Below are positions 25,138 through 33,347 of a DNA stretch of 40,910 nt, in pieces. The notes under the pieces were generated by a model, which was given only the letters and a program-made list of their open reading frames with translations, did no database searches and had not been told where the DNA came from. The stretch is from JAVBQJ01 sp031549115. Its GTDB lineage: Bacteria; Verrucomicrobiota; Lentisphaeria; Victivallales; Victivallaceae. Positions within the stretch are counted from its first letter, which is position 1. Every line of letters starts with the position of its first letter. The stretch covers positions 1 through 40,910 of the forward strand of contig JAVBQJ010000008.1 in NCBI GenBank assembly GCA_031549115.1. Reading direction: 5' to 3'. Made by a program: the position numbers and the translations under genes.

Positions 25138-25818
25138 ATGCAACGGAAAAATTTTACATTGATAGAGTTATTGGTCGTGATTGCGATCATCGCGATTCTG
25201 GCGAGCATGCTGCTGCCGGCACTGTCGAAAGCGCGCGCGGCGGCGCAGGCGGCGAAGTGTATCAGCAATCTCAAACAACTCGGATTGACCATGGTCAATT
25301 ATACGTTGGACAACAACGAATATTATCCGTACGGTTATATCCAGGGGACCGACGACCGTTGGAGCTGGCTGCTGCGGCGCGATTACCAACTGGCGCCGAC
25401 ACTGTACAAATGCCCCGGCGCGTCCGGTTTTTCCGACCCGATGACCAATGGCCCCGAGGATTGCGTCAGCAAACCCGATGTGTCGATCAGTTATCATTAT
25501 ATCGTCTATGGCATGAACTGGTTCAACCTGGGCGGCTACTATCCGTACGGCGGGGTCTTTCAGGAGGACAAACCCGCCCAGGCCGGCGATTTGAAGCAGC
25601 CGAGCAATATGTATGCGCTGGCTGACGTCTGGGCGAGGAATACCACCTGGGGAAGCTGTGTATTCGATACCTCGGGCGGGCCGAATGAAGTGCATGACCG
25701 GCATAACAACGGCACCAATATGGCGTATGCCGACGGCCACGTCGAGCGGATTCAGGAGTTGGCCGATAAATTGCATACCAGATCGGTCCATGAATACGTG
25801 GAACGGATGTACCGGTAA
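25138..25818 (+). CDS. Pseudopilin with H-X9-DG motif, locus 3
   Basis: A 226-residue pseudopilin with leader MQRKN, then FTLIELLVVIAIIAIL and SMLLPALSKARA. Asn precedes the cleavage point. Tail motif HNNGTNMAYADG (H-X9-DG). Mature-domain loops are rich in Tyr and Trp (DNNEYYPYGY, WFNLGGYYPYGG), which could suit carbohydrate contact, though this is speculation. ATG at 25138 follows AAGGAG by 7-8 bases. Its TAA shares a base with an ATG of the next gene (TAATG), the same stop/start arrangement as in locus 1. Confidence 0.9.
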   Translation: MQRKNFTLIELLVVIAIIAILASMLLPALSKARAAAQAAKCISNLKQLGLTMVNYTLDNNEYYPYGYIQGTDDRWSWLLRRDYQLAPTLYKCPGASGFSDPMTNGPEDCVSKPDVSISYHYIVYGMNWFNLGGYYPYGGVFQEDKPAQAGDLKQPSNMYALADVWARNTTWGSCVFDTSGGPNEVHDRHNNGTNMAYADGHVERIQELADKLHTRSVHEYVERMYR

Positions 25819-25829
25819 TGAGGTGGCGC

Positions 25830-28800
25830 ATGTGCAAGTGGAAGCTGACGGCGGCAGCCATCGCGATCGGTTGGAGCGGCATGGCCGCTTACGAACTGGA
25901 TTTGCGCGAACGCAGCCGGGTGGAGGCCGGAAATCCGGCGGAGGTCGGAGCCGGTTTCGCGCTGGTGGCGGATGAGGAGGGGCGTCGCGGTATTTCGTCC
26001 GAGACGGCCGGATTCGTGCCGCCGGTGTTGACGCTGCCGGAGCCGCTGTCGCCGGCGGCCGGCGGCATCCGCTTCTTTTACAAGCCGGTGCGTCCCTTCG
26101 TCGAAGCGCCGGTGCCGGAGATCCGGCGCCTGGTCGGCGGTTACGACGCCGACGGCAATTGGAACGGGATCGGCATCAATGTTTATGCTTCGGAGAGCGT
26201 GCTGCCGTGGTTTCTGGTCAACGATCCGGCGTTGGGCTTGAATCACGGACCGTACCGGGAAAGCGCGTTGCGTCTGAATACCTGGCACCGCTTCGAAGCC
26301 GGGTGGCGGAATGGCGAAATGGTATTGGCGGTGGACGGCGTCGTGGTCGAACGCAAAAAAGCTCCGGCGCAAATGCCGTGGAGTCGCGACTGGTATCTCG
26401 GCGGCAGCCGTTACGGTCATGAAACCGCCGGCGGGCTGATCGCCGGATTGGAGTTTCTGGACACGCCGCCGGAGTTTTCCGGGCAGTTTCCGCTGACGGC
26501 GCTCCGGGAGCGGGAGGAGGGGCATTGGCTGATGCAGCAATTGCGTGACGATGCGGAGGGGTTCTTCTTTTACTTCGAATCGCCGGAATCGGGCGGAGTG
26601 CTGACGATCCGGCCGGAACAGTTTCCGGTTGCCGCCGGCGGCCGGCTGTGGATCGAAACCACCGACTCCGGCTCGTACGAGTTGATTCCGGAAGCGGACG
26701 GGGAAATCCTCCTGCCGTTTGCGCCGACTCTGTTCAATCAGGTGATGATCTCCCGGACTTCCGGCAATGTGGCGGCGAACCCGGGCATGGAGGAGGATTC
26801 CGGCTGGACGGCGGCGCGGTTGGAGGGCGATGTCCCCACGGTATTCTGGCGCGCCGAAGGATTCTGGCCGACGGCCTTGTCGGAGGAAACGGGAAGTGTA
26901 TTCGCGCCGGATTTTCGCCGCGACTGTGCCCGCGGAGGCCAACGGTCACTGGCGCTTACGACCGAAGCGGACGGCAGGACGGTGACGGCGCGTTCGGATT
27001 ACTTCCCGCTGAAAGCCGGCGAAACGTATCTGGGGACCGCACACTATCACGCACCGGAATCCAGATTGGGCAACGGCCTCCTGTTCGTGGTCGAGATCTC
27101 CGGCGACAATGAGAAGCCGTGGCTGGCGACCGGCTGGAATTTCCGCCGGGCGACACCGGTGGGAAATTGGATGGAGTTGACCGTGCCGTTCGCGGTGGGC
27201 GCGAATACGGTGAATCCGCGAGGTCGGGTGATATTGGCGGCGACCGGAAAGCCGTTCACCGTCTGGTGGGACGATATCGATGTGCGTCCGGAACCGGTCC
27301 GGCAGCACAAAATCCAGCGCCCGTTGACCGAGGAACAGACCCGGCCGGTGTGGTCGGAGGAAACCATGCTGGAAGAGCTGGCCCGGCGGCCGCCGCCGGT
27401 TCCCGGCATCCGGCGCGACAACGGCGTTACCCGCTTCACGCTGAATGGCGGGGTGGAACCGTATCTCGGGTATTACGCGTTCCCGAATTGGCGCGGCTGC
27501 AGGGAATTTGCCGCCGACGGTGTGCCGTTGCAATGGCTGTTCACCTATTCGGGCTACGGCAACAACCGCTTTTGGATCGGGCGCGATCAATACGACTTCA
27601 CCCGCTTCGACGAAGAATTGAAGCGGGCGATCCGCCAGGCGCCGGAGGCGGTATTCATGATTTCATTGGTGTGCGACCCGTACCATGGCTTTGCCGGAGA
27701 CTTTCCCGACGCCGCGGTGATCGGCCCCGGCGGGAAACGGGTGCTATATGGTTGGCTGGAGAGTGACGTTGATTCGGAGCAGGACCCGTTCAGTATTTCG
27801 TACGCCGCCGCCGACTACCGGCGCGAGGCGGAAAAGATGATCCGGGCGCTGGCCGAGCACCTGAAGCTGGTTCCCTGGGGCAATGCCGTTGCCGGAATTC
27901 ATATCATGGGCGGCAATGATACCCAGTGGTTTCCGCCGCAGGTCGATACCGGAACGGGAAACCGGAACGCATTCCGGGAGTATCTCGCGCAGAGTTACCG
28001 GAGCGATCCGGCGGCATTCCGGCGGGCCTGGGGCGACGACGCATTGACCTTCGAAAACGCGCCGATGCCGGACCGGACGGCGGGAACTTCGCGTTTTCTG
28101 CTCGATCCGGCGCGTCCGGCGGATCGCCGGGTGATCGATTTGTACCGGTATCGTGTCTGGTATCCGCTGGAAACGGTATTCGGGCTGGCGCGCAGCTTCC
28201 GGGAGGCCATCGGCCGCCCGGTCTGGGTGACGACCTATTACAACGACAGTATGGCCGGCAACGACCTGGCGAAAGAGCGCTTGGGAGAGTTGCTGCGAAG
28301 CGGGCTGATCGACGGCGTCACCAGTTGTCTGCCGTATGGGCTGTGGCGGCTGGCCGGGGAACCCGGAGCGTGCAATTCCATGGCCGGCAGTATCCGGCTG
28401 CACGGGAAGCTGCTGTTCGGTGAAATGGACTACCGTACCGATTTTTCGAACTATGACCGTCGGGGGGTGTCCTATGATTTTCAGACGGTGGGCGCGGCGC
28501 GTGGATATGAAGAACATCGAAGCCAGATGCGGCGCGATCTCGGCATGCTGCTGGCACAGGGACAAAGCGGCTGGTTTTATTCGCTGGCGGGGTTGACCTG
28601 GGCGGACGCAGGCTTCCGGGAACAGATCCGGGAGGCGGCACAGGCGGTACGGCGGGTGACAGAGCGGCCGCAGCCGCAAGACCGCGCGCCGGTGGCGGTC
28701 TTCGCCGATCCGGACAGCAGCCTGTATTCGCGGCGCGACAATTTCGCCGAGAATCTGCAGCACGCCGCGCTGGCCAATCTGCGGCGTCCACTGGCGCTTT

Positions 28801-29522
28801 CCGGGCTGGGCTTCGACACATACATGCTGGAGGACCTGACCCATCCGGAGCGGCCGGAGTACAAGATCAATCTGTTCGCCCGGGCGGCTGCTCTGACACG
28901 GGAAGAGATCGTCTGGATTCAGCGACATCTGCAGAAAGACGGCAACGTCAACATCTTTTTCTTCGACACCGGCCGTGCCGGAGGCGAGGGGCTGGCGGCG
29001 GCGGTCGCGGCGCTGACCGGAATCCGGGTGCAAATGCAGCCGGAACAGGAGATTCTGTACCGGAATCTGCCGGGCGGAGTGCCGTCGGAGTGGGGCCGGA
29101 GCCTGGATTTCACCTTCAGCGAAGTGATCGGACCGTTGATTGAAGTCATCGATCCGGAAGCCGAAACGTTGGCGCGTTTCAAAAACGCGCCGGACAAGGT
29201 GGCGGCGGCAATGAAACGTCATGACGGCTGGACCGGGATTTATATCGCCGCGCCGGGCGGGGTGACGCCGGAATTTCTGCAGCTGGCGGCGCGCGAAGCC
29301 GGGGTGACGCCGACGGCGGACGCCGGGGATGCGGTGTATGTGGGCAACGGCGTAATTGCAATTCACGCGATGCGCGGCGGCGAAAAGGTGCTGCGTTGGG
29401 ATGGCGCCTGCGACCTGATCGATCCGGGGACCGGCGAGGTGGTGGCGCGCAATGTGGAAAGTTACACCTTCGAATTGCCCTTCGGCGAAAGCCGCTGGTT
29501 TCAAAAAGTTGCCGCCGAGTGA
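25830..29522 (+). CDS. Large secreted multidomain glycosidase-like protein (GH42/clan A type)
   Basis: About 1230 residues with an N-terminal signal-peptide-like segment (MCKWKLTAAAIAIGWSGMAA). I prefer the ATG at 25830 (GAGG 6 bases before); the ATG at 25818 inside TAATG is the alternative. A concanavalin/LamG-like domain (about 20-210), a CBM-like sandwich (about 300-480), and a TIM barrel with GH42-like layout (about 525-895) are followed by a beta-galactosidase trimerisation-like domain (about 950-1110) and a small C-terminal beta domain. LLFGEMDYRT holds a candidate nucleophile Glu865. At the acid/base place, where GH42 has Asn-Glu, the sequence is GGND (Asp697), so activity is uncertain. 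Substrate unknown. Its place after a pseudopilin and before an oxidoreductase suggests glycan breakdown. Confidence 0.75.
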   Translation: MCKWKLTAAAIAIGWSGMAAYELDLRERSRVEAGNPAEVGAGFALVADEEGRRGISSETAGFVPPVLTLPEPLSPAAGGIRFFYKPVRPFVEAPVPEIRRLVGGYDADGNWNGIGINVYASESVLPWFLVNDPALGLNHGPYRESALRLNTWHRFEAGWRNGEMVLAVDGVVVERKKAPAQMPWSRDWYLGGSRYGHETAGGLIAGLEFLDTPPEFSGQFPLTALREREEGHWLMQQLRDDAEGFFFYFESPESGGVLTIRPEQFPVAAGGRLWIETTDSGSYELIPEADGEILLPFAPTLFNQVMISRTSGNVAANPGMEEDSGWTAARLEGDVPTVFWRAEGFWPTALSEETGSVFAPDFRRDCARGGQRSLALTTEADGRTVTARSDYFPLKAGETYLGTAHYHAPESRLGNGLLFVVEISGDNEKPWLATGWNFRRATPVGNWMELTVPFAVGANTVNPRGRVILAATGKPFTVWWDDIDVRPEPVRQHKIQRPLTEEQTRPVWSEETMLEELARRPPPVPGIRRDNGVTRFTLNGGVEPYLGYYAFPNWRGCREFAADGVPLQWLFTYSGYGNNRFWIGRDQYDFTRFDEELKRAIRQAPEAVFMISLVCDPYHGFAGDFPDAAVIGPGGKRVLYGWLESDVDSEQDPFSISYAAADYRREAEKMIRALAEHLKLVPWGNAVAGIHIMGGNDTQWFPPQVDTGTGNRNAFREYLAQSYRSDPAAFRRAWGDDALTFENAPMPDRTAGTSRFLLDPARPADRRVIDLYRYRVWYPLETVFGLARSFREAIGRPVWVTTYYNDSMAGNDLAKERLGELLRSGLIDGVTSCLPYGLWRLAGEPGACNSMAGSIRLHGKLLFGEMDYRTDFSNYDRRGVSYDFQTVGAARGYEEHRSQMRRDLGMLLAQGQSGWFYSLAGLTWADAGFREQIREAAQAVRRVTERPQPQDRAPVAVFADPDSSLYSRRDNFAENLQHAALANLRRPLALSGLGFDTYMLEDLTHPERPEYKINLFARAAALTREEIVWIQRHLQKDGNVNIFFFDTGRAGGEGLAAAVAALTGIRVQMQPEQEILYRNLPGGVPSEWGRSLDFTFSEVIGPLIEVIDPEAETLARFKNAPDKVAAAMKRHDGWTGIYIAAPGGVTPEFLQLAAREAGVTPTADAGDAVYVGNGVIAIHAMRGGEKVLRWDGACDLIDPGTGEVVARNVESYTFELPFGESRWFQKVAAE

Positions 29523-29558
29523 CGGCAGAGTACATAGCGACGGAAAGTTGAAAGATTC

Positions 29559-30749
29559 ATGGAAAAGATTCGTTTGGCGTTGATCGGCTGTGGCGGCCGG
29601 TCGTATCTGGCGGAAAATGCGCATAATCCGGCGTGCGGTGTCGAGCTTGCGGCGGTCGCCGACCCGGATCCGGTAACGCTGAAGCGGTATGTTGCCGCGT
29701 TTCAGCAGCGCAACCGGTATTCCCCGCGGGCTTATACCGATTATCTGGCGATGATCGAGCAGGAAAAGCCCGACGGAGCCCTGGTGATCACACCGGATTC
29801 CGCCCACGAAACCAATGCCTGCGATCTGCTGGCCCGCGGCGTTGCCGTCTATCTGGAGAAGCCGCTGGCGATTTCCATCGACGGTTGCGACCGGATTCTC
29901 GAATGCGCCCGGATGTACCGGACGAAGCTGATGATCGGCCACAATATGCGATACATGATCTTCGCCCGCAAAATCCGTGAATTGATCGACACCGGCGCCA
30001 TCGGCGAAGTTCGCGCCGTCTGGTGCCGCCACTTCGTCAATTACGGCGGTGACGCCTACTTTTCCCGCTGGATGAGCGACCGTGACCGGGTCAATTCGCT
30101 GCTGCTGCAAAAGGGCGCCCACGATATCGACCTGATCCATTGGTTCGGCGGCGCCTATACCGCCCGTGCGGTCGGCATGGGCAGCCTGTCGGTGTACGAC
30201 AAGCTGCCGCGGCGTCCGGCCGGGCAGCCGCGCGATCCCCTCTATGGGACGGATGAGACGATCTGGCCGCCGGAGCGGCATCACGATCTCAACCCGGTGA
30301 TCGATGTCAACGATCACAACATGGTGCTGCTGCAGTTGGCCAACGGCGTTCAGGCCGTCTACACCCAGTGTTTTTACACGCCGGATTCGTGCCGGAACTA
30401 CACCGTGATCGGCACCCGCGGACGACTGGAAAATTACGGTGACTTCTGTACCGCCGACTCCACGGTCGAACTGTGGAATCAACGGCACCGGGAAGCGGTG
30501 TTCAGCCTCAAAGGTGACGTCAGCTATGACACCACCGCCCGGCTGGAGCTGTCCCATGGCGGCGCCGACGCCGAAATCATCGGCGGCTTCATCCGCTACC
30601 TGCGCGACGGTGTGGCGCCCGAGATCACACCGCAGGATTCCCGTTACAGCGTCGCCGCCGGTTGTGCCGGGGCCGACTCGATCCGGAACCACTCGCTGCC
30701 GGTCGACATTCCGCCGCTCTCTTCCGAACTCGCGTCCTGGCGCTTCTGA
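29559..30749 (+). CDS. Gfo/Idh/MocA-family oxidoreductase
   Basis: A 396-residue NAD(P)-dependent sugar or cyclitol dehydrogenase. Rossmann motif ALIGCGGRS (7-15), ADPDP after the second strand, and the family EKP motif at 100-102 with catalytic Lys101; the C-terminal alpha/beta domain has GAHDIDLIHWFGG, where the second His-type residue usually lies. No signal peptide is present. It follows the large secreted protein by 36 bases and is probably the last gene of that operon, so it may oxidise the sugar released. Ribosome site weak (GAAAG). The family is broad, so the substrate cannot be named. Confidence 0.9.
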   Translation: MEKIRLALIGCGGRSYLAENAHNPACGVELAAVADPDPVTLKRYVAAFQQRNRYSPRAYTDYLAMIEQEKPDGALVITPDSAHETNACDLLARGVAVYLEKPLAISIDGCDRILECARMYRTKLMIGHNMRYMIFARKIRELIDTGAIGEVRAVWCRHFVNYGGDAYFSRWMSDRDRVNSLLLQKGAHDIDLIHWFGGAYTARAVGMGSLSVYDKLPRRPAGQPRDPLYGTDETIWPPERHHDLNPVIDVNDHNMVLLQLANGVQAVYTQCFYTPDSCRNYTVIGTRGRLENYGDFCTADSTVELWNQRHREAVFSLKGDVSYDTTARLELSHGGADAEIIGGFIRYLRDGVAPEITPQDSRYSVAAGCAGADSIRNHSLPVDIPPLSSELASWRF

Positions 30750-31023
30750 CGAACGAGCCTTGCGCAGCCATCATCCGCCATTGCATCTCCGGAACGACTG
30801 GCCTGACGACAGGCGTGGGCCCTGAAGCGGGGTGGGGGGAGCAGCGCGCTCTCCCCTGACAAATGGTCGCGGAGGATGTCGCCAGACATCCGCAGCAGAG
30901 GTGCAGAGAACGCAGCGCGAAGCGCAAAGGCGAAAAGTAAGCTCGCGTCAGCGAGCGTAACGCGGGTCACCCTGCCTTGGGGGTGCGGTGGCGAGAAGCC
31001 CCTGCATTCCTCCCCCCCCCAGA
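30750..31023. other. Hairpin-rich intergenic element A between convergent genes
   Basis: A 274-base GC-rich stretch with no credible gene. It contains tandem short hairpins: GCCTG/CAGGC with loop ACGA (30801-30814), GGGGAG/CTCTCCCC (30836-30856), GGATGTC/GACATCC with loop GCCA (30874-30891) and GCTCGC/GCGAGC with loop GTCA (30941-30956). No T-run terminator follows. A C9 tract lies at 31012-31020. Part of it matches element B at 36464-36749. It could be a structured RNA, a bidirectional transcript end or a dispersed repeat. Confidence 0.55.
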
Positions 31024-32400
31024 CTACTCGAAGTGAACCAACTTCTTCTGGCCGATGGGATAGACGTTGAAGCCCATGCGGTAGAGTTTCTGGTGGTCGA
31101 GAATGTTGCGGCCGTCGAAGATGAACGCGGGTTTTTCCATGGAGCGGAAAATGCGTTCGTAATCGAGCTCCTTGAATTGCGGCCATTCGGTCAGGACGGC
31201 GATGGCGTGGGCGCCGGCGGCGGCGGCGTACGGATCGATTTCATAATCGATTTCTCCGGGGACGCCTTCGAGGTCGAGCCGGGCGTTGCCGAGTGCTTTC
31301 GGGTCATGGATGGCGAGGGTGGAGCGCTCTTCGAGCAGCTGGCGGCAGACGGCGATCGCCGGCGATTCGCGGGTATCGCCGGTATCGGCTTTGAAGGCGA
31401 ACCCGAAGATCGCGACTCGTTTTCCGGCGACGGTATTGAACATCGCGGCCAGCATTTTCTTGACGAAGCGGGAGGATTGGTAGTCGTTCATTTTGACCAC
31501 CTGTTCCCAGTATTCGGCGACCTCTTTGAGGCCGTAAAACTCGCACAGATAGACGAGATTGAGGATATCCTTTTTGAAGCACGATCCGCCGAAGCCGACG
31601 CTGGCGCGGAGGAATTTGGCACCGATGCGGCTGTCTTTCCCGGCGGCGAAGGCGACTTCGTTGACGTTGGCCTCGGTCTGTTCGCACAGCGCCGAAATGC
31701 TGTTGATCGAGGAGATCCGCTGGGCCAGAAGCGCATTCGACACCAGCTTGGTCAGTTCGCTTGACCACAGATTGGTGGTGATGATGCGTTCGCGCGGCAC
31801 CCAGTTCGCATAGATATCGACGATGGTGCCGATGGCGCTCTGCCCCTCGGGTGTTTCCATGCCGCCGATCAATACCCGGTCGGGGTTCTGCAGGTCGGCA
31901 ATCGCCGTTCCTTCGGCGAGGAACTCCGGATTGGAAATGATCTGAAAGCGCAATCCTTTGGTGTTGGAGGAGAGAATCCGGCTCATCGCCTGCGCGGTGC
32001 GCACCGGGAGCGTGCTCTTTTCCACGACGATCTTATCGGACTGGGCGTGCTCGACGATGCTGCGGGCGGTCTTTTCCAGATACTGCAGGTCGGCGGCCTT
32101 GCCGGCGCCCGAACCGAAATACTTGGTCGGCGTATTGACGCTGACGAAAATAATATCGGCTTCCCGGATGGCGGCGGGAATGTCGGTGGAATAAAACAGG
32201 TTGCGCCCCCGGCAGCGCTTCACCACCTCGTCCAGGCCCGGTTCGTAAATCGGCAGCTCATCGGAATTCCAGGCCGCGATGCGGTCGGCATTGATATCGA
32301 CGACAGTAACCTGGTAATCCGGACACTTGTCCGCGATCACCGCCATGGTCGGACCGCCGACATAACCGGCACCGATGCAAAGAATATTCTTTTTTATCAT
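31024..32400 (-). CDS. ugd: UDP-glucose 6-dehydrogenase, animal-type
   Basis: A 458-residue enzyme that oxidises UDP-glucose to UDP-glucuronate with two NAD+, supplying acidic sugar for polysaccharides. It has CIGAGYVGGPTMAVIA, LPIYEPGLDEVV, VSVNTPTK, EKSTLPV, NPEFLAEGTAI and GFGGSCFKKD with catalytic Cys274. It resembles human UGDH through the whole length, including ASVGFGGSCF, RISSINSISALCE, KADTGDTRES and KELDYERIF, more than the short bacterial Ugd type (judged from memory). The ATG at 32400, 6 bases after GGAG, overlaps the previous stop as ATGA. A longer frame upstream lacks support. It is the last gene of a three-gene operon. Confidence 0.95.
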   Translation of the reverse strand: MIKKNILCIGAGYVGGPTMAVIADKCPDYQVTVVDINADRIAAWNSDELPIYEPGLDEVVKRCRGRNLFYSTDIPAAIREADIIFVSVNTPTKYFGSGAGKAADLQYLEKTARSIVEHAQSDKIVVEKSTLPVRTAQAMSRILSSNTKGLRFQIISNPEFLAEGTAIADLQNPDRVLIGGMETPEGQSAIGTIVDIYANWVPRERIITTNLWSSELTKLVSNALLAQRISSINSISALCEQTEANVNEVAFAAGKDSRIGAKFLRASVGFGGSCFKKDILNLVYLCEFYGLKEVAEYWEQVVKMNDYQSSRFVKKMLAAMFNTVAGKRVAIFGFAFKADTGDTRESPAIAVCRQLLEERSTLAIHDPKALGNARLDLEGVPGEIDYEIDPYAAAAGAHAIAVLTEWPQFKELDYERIFRSMEKPAFIFDGRNILDHQKLYRMGFNVYPIGQKKLVHFE

Positions 32401-33344
32401 TTCAACTCCAATTGCTGATTTATCTTTTCCGGGACCGGGATATCCTGCCATGTCGCATCAGTGCACAAGAGTTCGCGAACGGAAAAACACCAGATCACAA
32501 CTTTTTTGTTCTGCAGCCACTCGGGATCGCGCCGGCCGCGGCGGTAAACCTGCTGCCAGACGGCGCTGCCGCCGCTGCCCCGGTTGGCCAGCCGCTCCAC
32601 CGGAAGCCCCAGCTCATAAGCCAGTTGCTCCGCCAGGCCGGCATTCGTACTTAACATATCACCCCCGGTGCTGAAAATCAAGGCGTGACTGTCGCCAATC
32701 AGCAGAATCGGCGCATTTTTATCTGCCGTATTGCCCTCGATCCGGCGCACCGTCTGCGATTCGGGCGCATTTTCAACGCCGGCCGCCGCCGCCAGATCGC
32801 CGGTGAAGATAATTTCGGCAAGCTGCGCCGGGAAATCCACGCGTGTTTCGTTGCGGTACCATGGCTGGGAACGGATAATCGCCGCCGTTTCCCGGGCCGC
32901 CAGCTGCACCAGAGCCGGACTCCAGTGCGAGTCGCTCCGGCAATACCAATTCTCCGGCTCCGGGTCGCGCCGCATCGCCGGCAATAGATCGACGGTCGGG
33001 GCGGCTTCGCCGCACAGGGCCGCCGCCGCAGTGCTGCGGCTCCAAGCGGTACCCTCCCGGTCCGGAGGAAAAAGAGAGGTAATCCGGCGGGAAGCGCATA
33101 TTTCCGCCCGCAACGGAACCGGCAGCAGAATCAGTTCAATCTGCCGCTCCTCCAATTGTTGGCACAGCTTGCGCAATACGGGGAGGGCGGCCGGTGTCGG
33201 GCGGTCCGAAACTGTAAGCTCATCGACGGCGAACCACCACCTTCCCGTTCCGGTGACGGCCGGAGTTGCGGCGGTTTCCGGAATGCTTCCGGCGCAGGCG
33301 CTCCACAGCGCCAGGAGTGCCGGGAACAGCCGCCACGGGCGCAT
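32397..33344 (-). CDS. AlgJ/AlgX-like polysaccharide O-acetyltransferase (SGNH fold)
   Basis: A 315-residue exported protein of the AlgX/AlgJ family, which transfers acetyl groups to a polysaccharide in the periplasm. The signal segment (1-20) ends LWSACAGS; the Cys could be a lipidation site, but Trp at -3 makes a weak lipobox. Family features are WWFAVDEL, LILLPVPLRAEI, DSHW with Asp138 and His140, and IGDSHA with nucleophile Ser219, giving a complete Ser-His-Asp set. The usual MBOAT partner (AlgI) is not in the window. The gene starts 3 bases after the kinase-like gene and overlaps the UDP-glucose dehydrogenase start by 4 bases. Confidence 0.8.
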   Translation of the reverse strand: MRPWRLFPALLALWSACAGSIPETAATPAVTGTGRWWFAVDELTVSDRPTPAALPVLRKLCQQLEERQIELILLPVPLRAEICASRRITSLFPPDREGTAWSRSTAAAALCGEAAPTVDLLPAMRRDPEPENWYCRSDSHWSPALVQLAARETAAIIRSQPWYRNETRVDFPAQLAEIIFTGDLAAAAGVENAPESQTVRRIEGNTADKNAPILLIGDSHALIFSTGGDMLSTNAGLAEQLAYELGLPVERLANRGSGGSAVWQQVYRRGRRDPEWLQNKKVVIWCFSVRELLCTDATWQDIPVPEKINQQLELK

Positions 33345-33347
33345 GGG

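Noticed and set aside
27744..30692. Very long minus-strand open frame opposite the secreted glycosidase and oxidoreductase genes
   Set aside because: It is antisense to two genes with clear protein families; the product is Arg/Pro/Gln-rich with no fold signal, typical of a GC-rich shadow frame.
31012..31020. C9 homopolymer just after the dehydrogenase stop
   Set aside because: It could be a phase-variable tract, but it lies outside any coding frame and no promoter depends on it; sequencing error is also possible.
30644..31186. Minus-strand open frame across hairpin element A
   Set aside because: It overlaps the ends of two real genes and its sequence derives from GC-rich repeats; no ribosome site or family.
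32401..32451. Longer N-terminus for UDP-glucose dehydrogenase
   Set aside because: The extra 17 residues are not part of the family, and the ATG at 32400 has a good ribosome site and an ATGA overlap.
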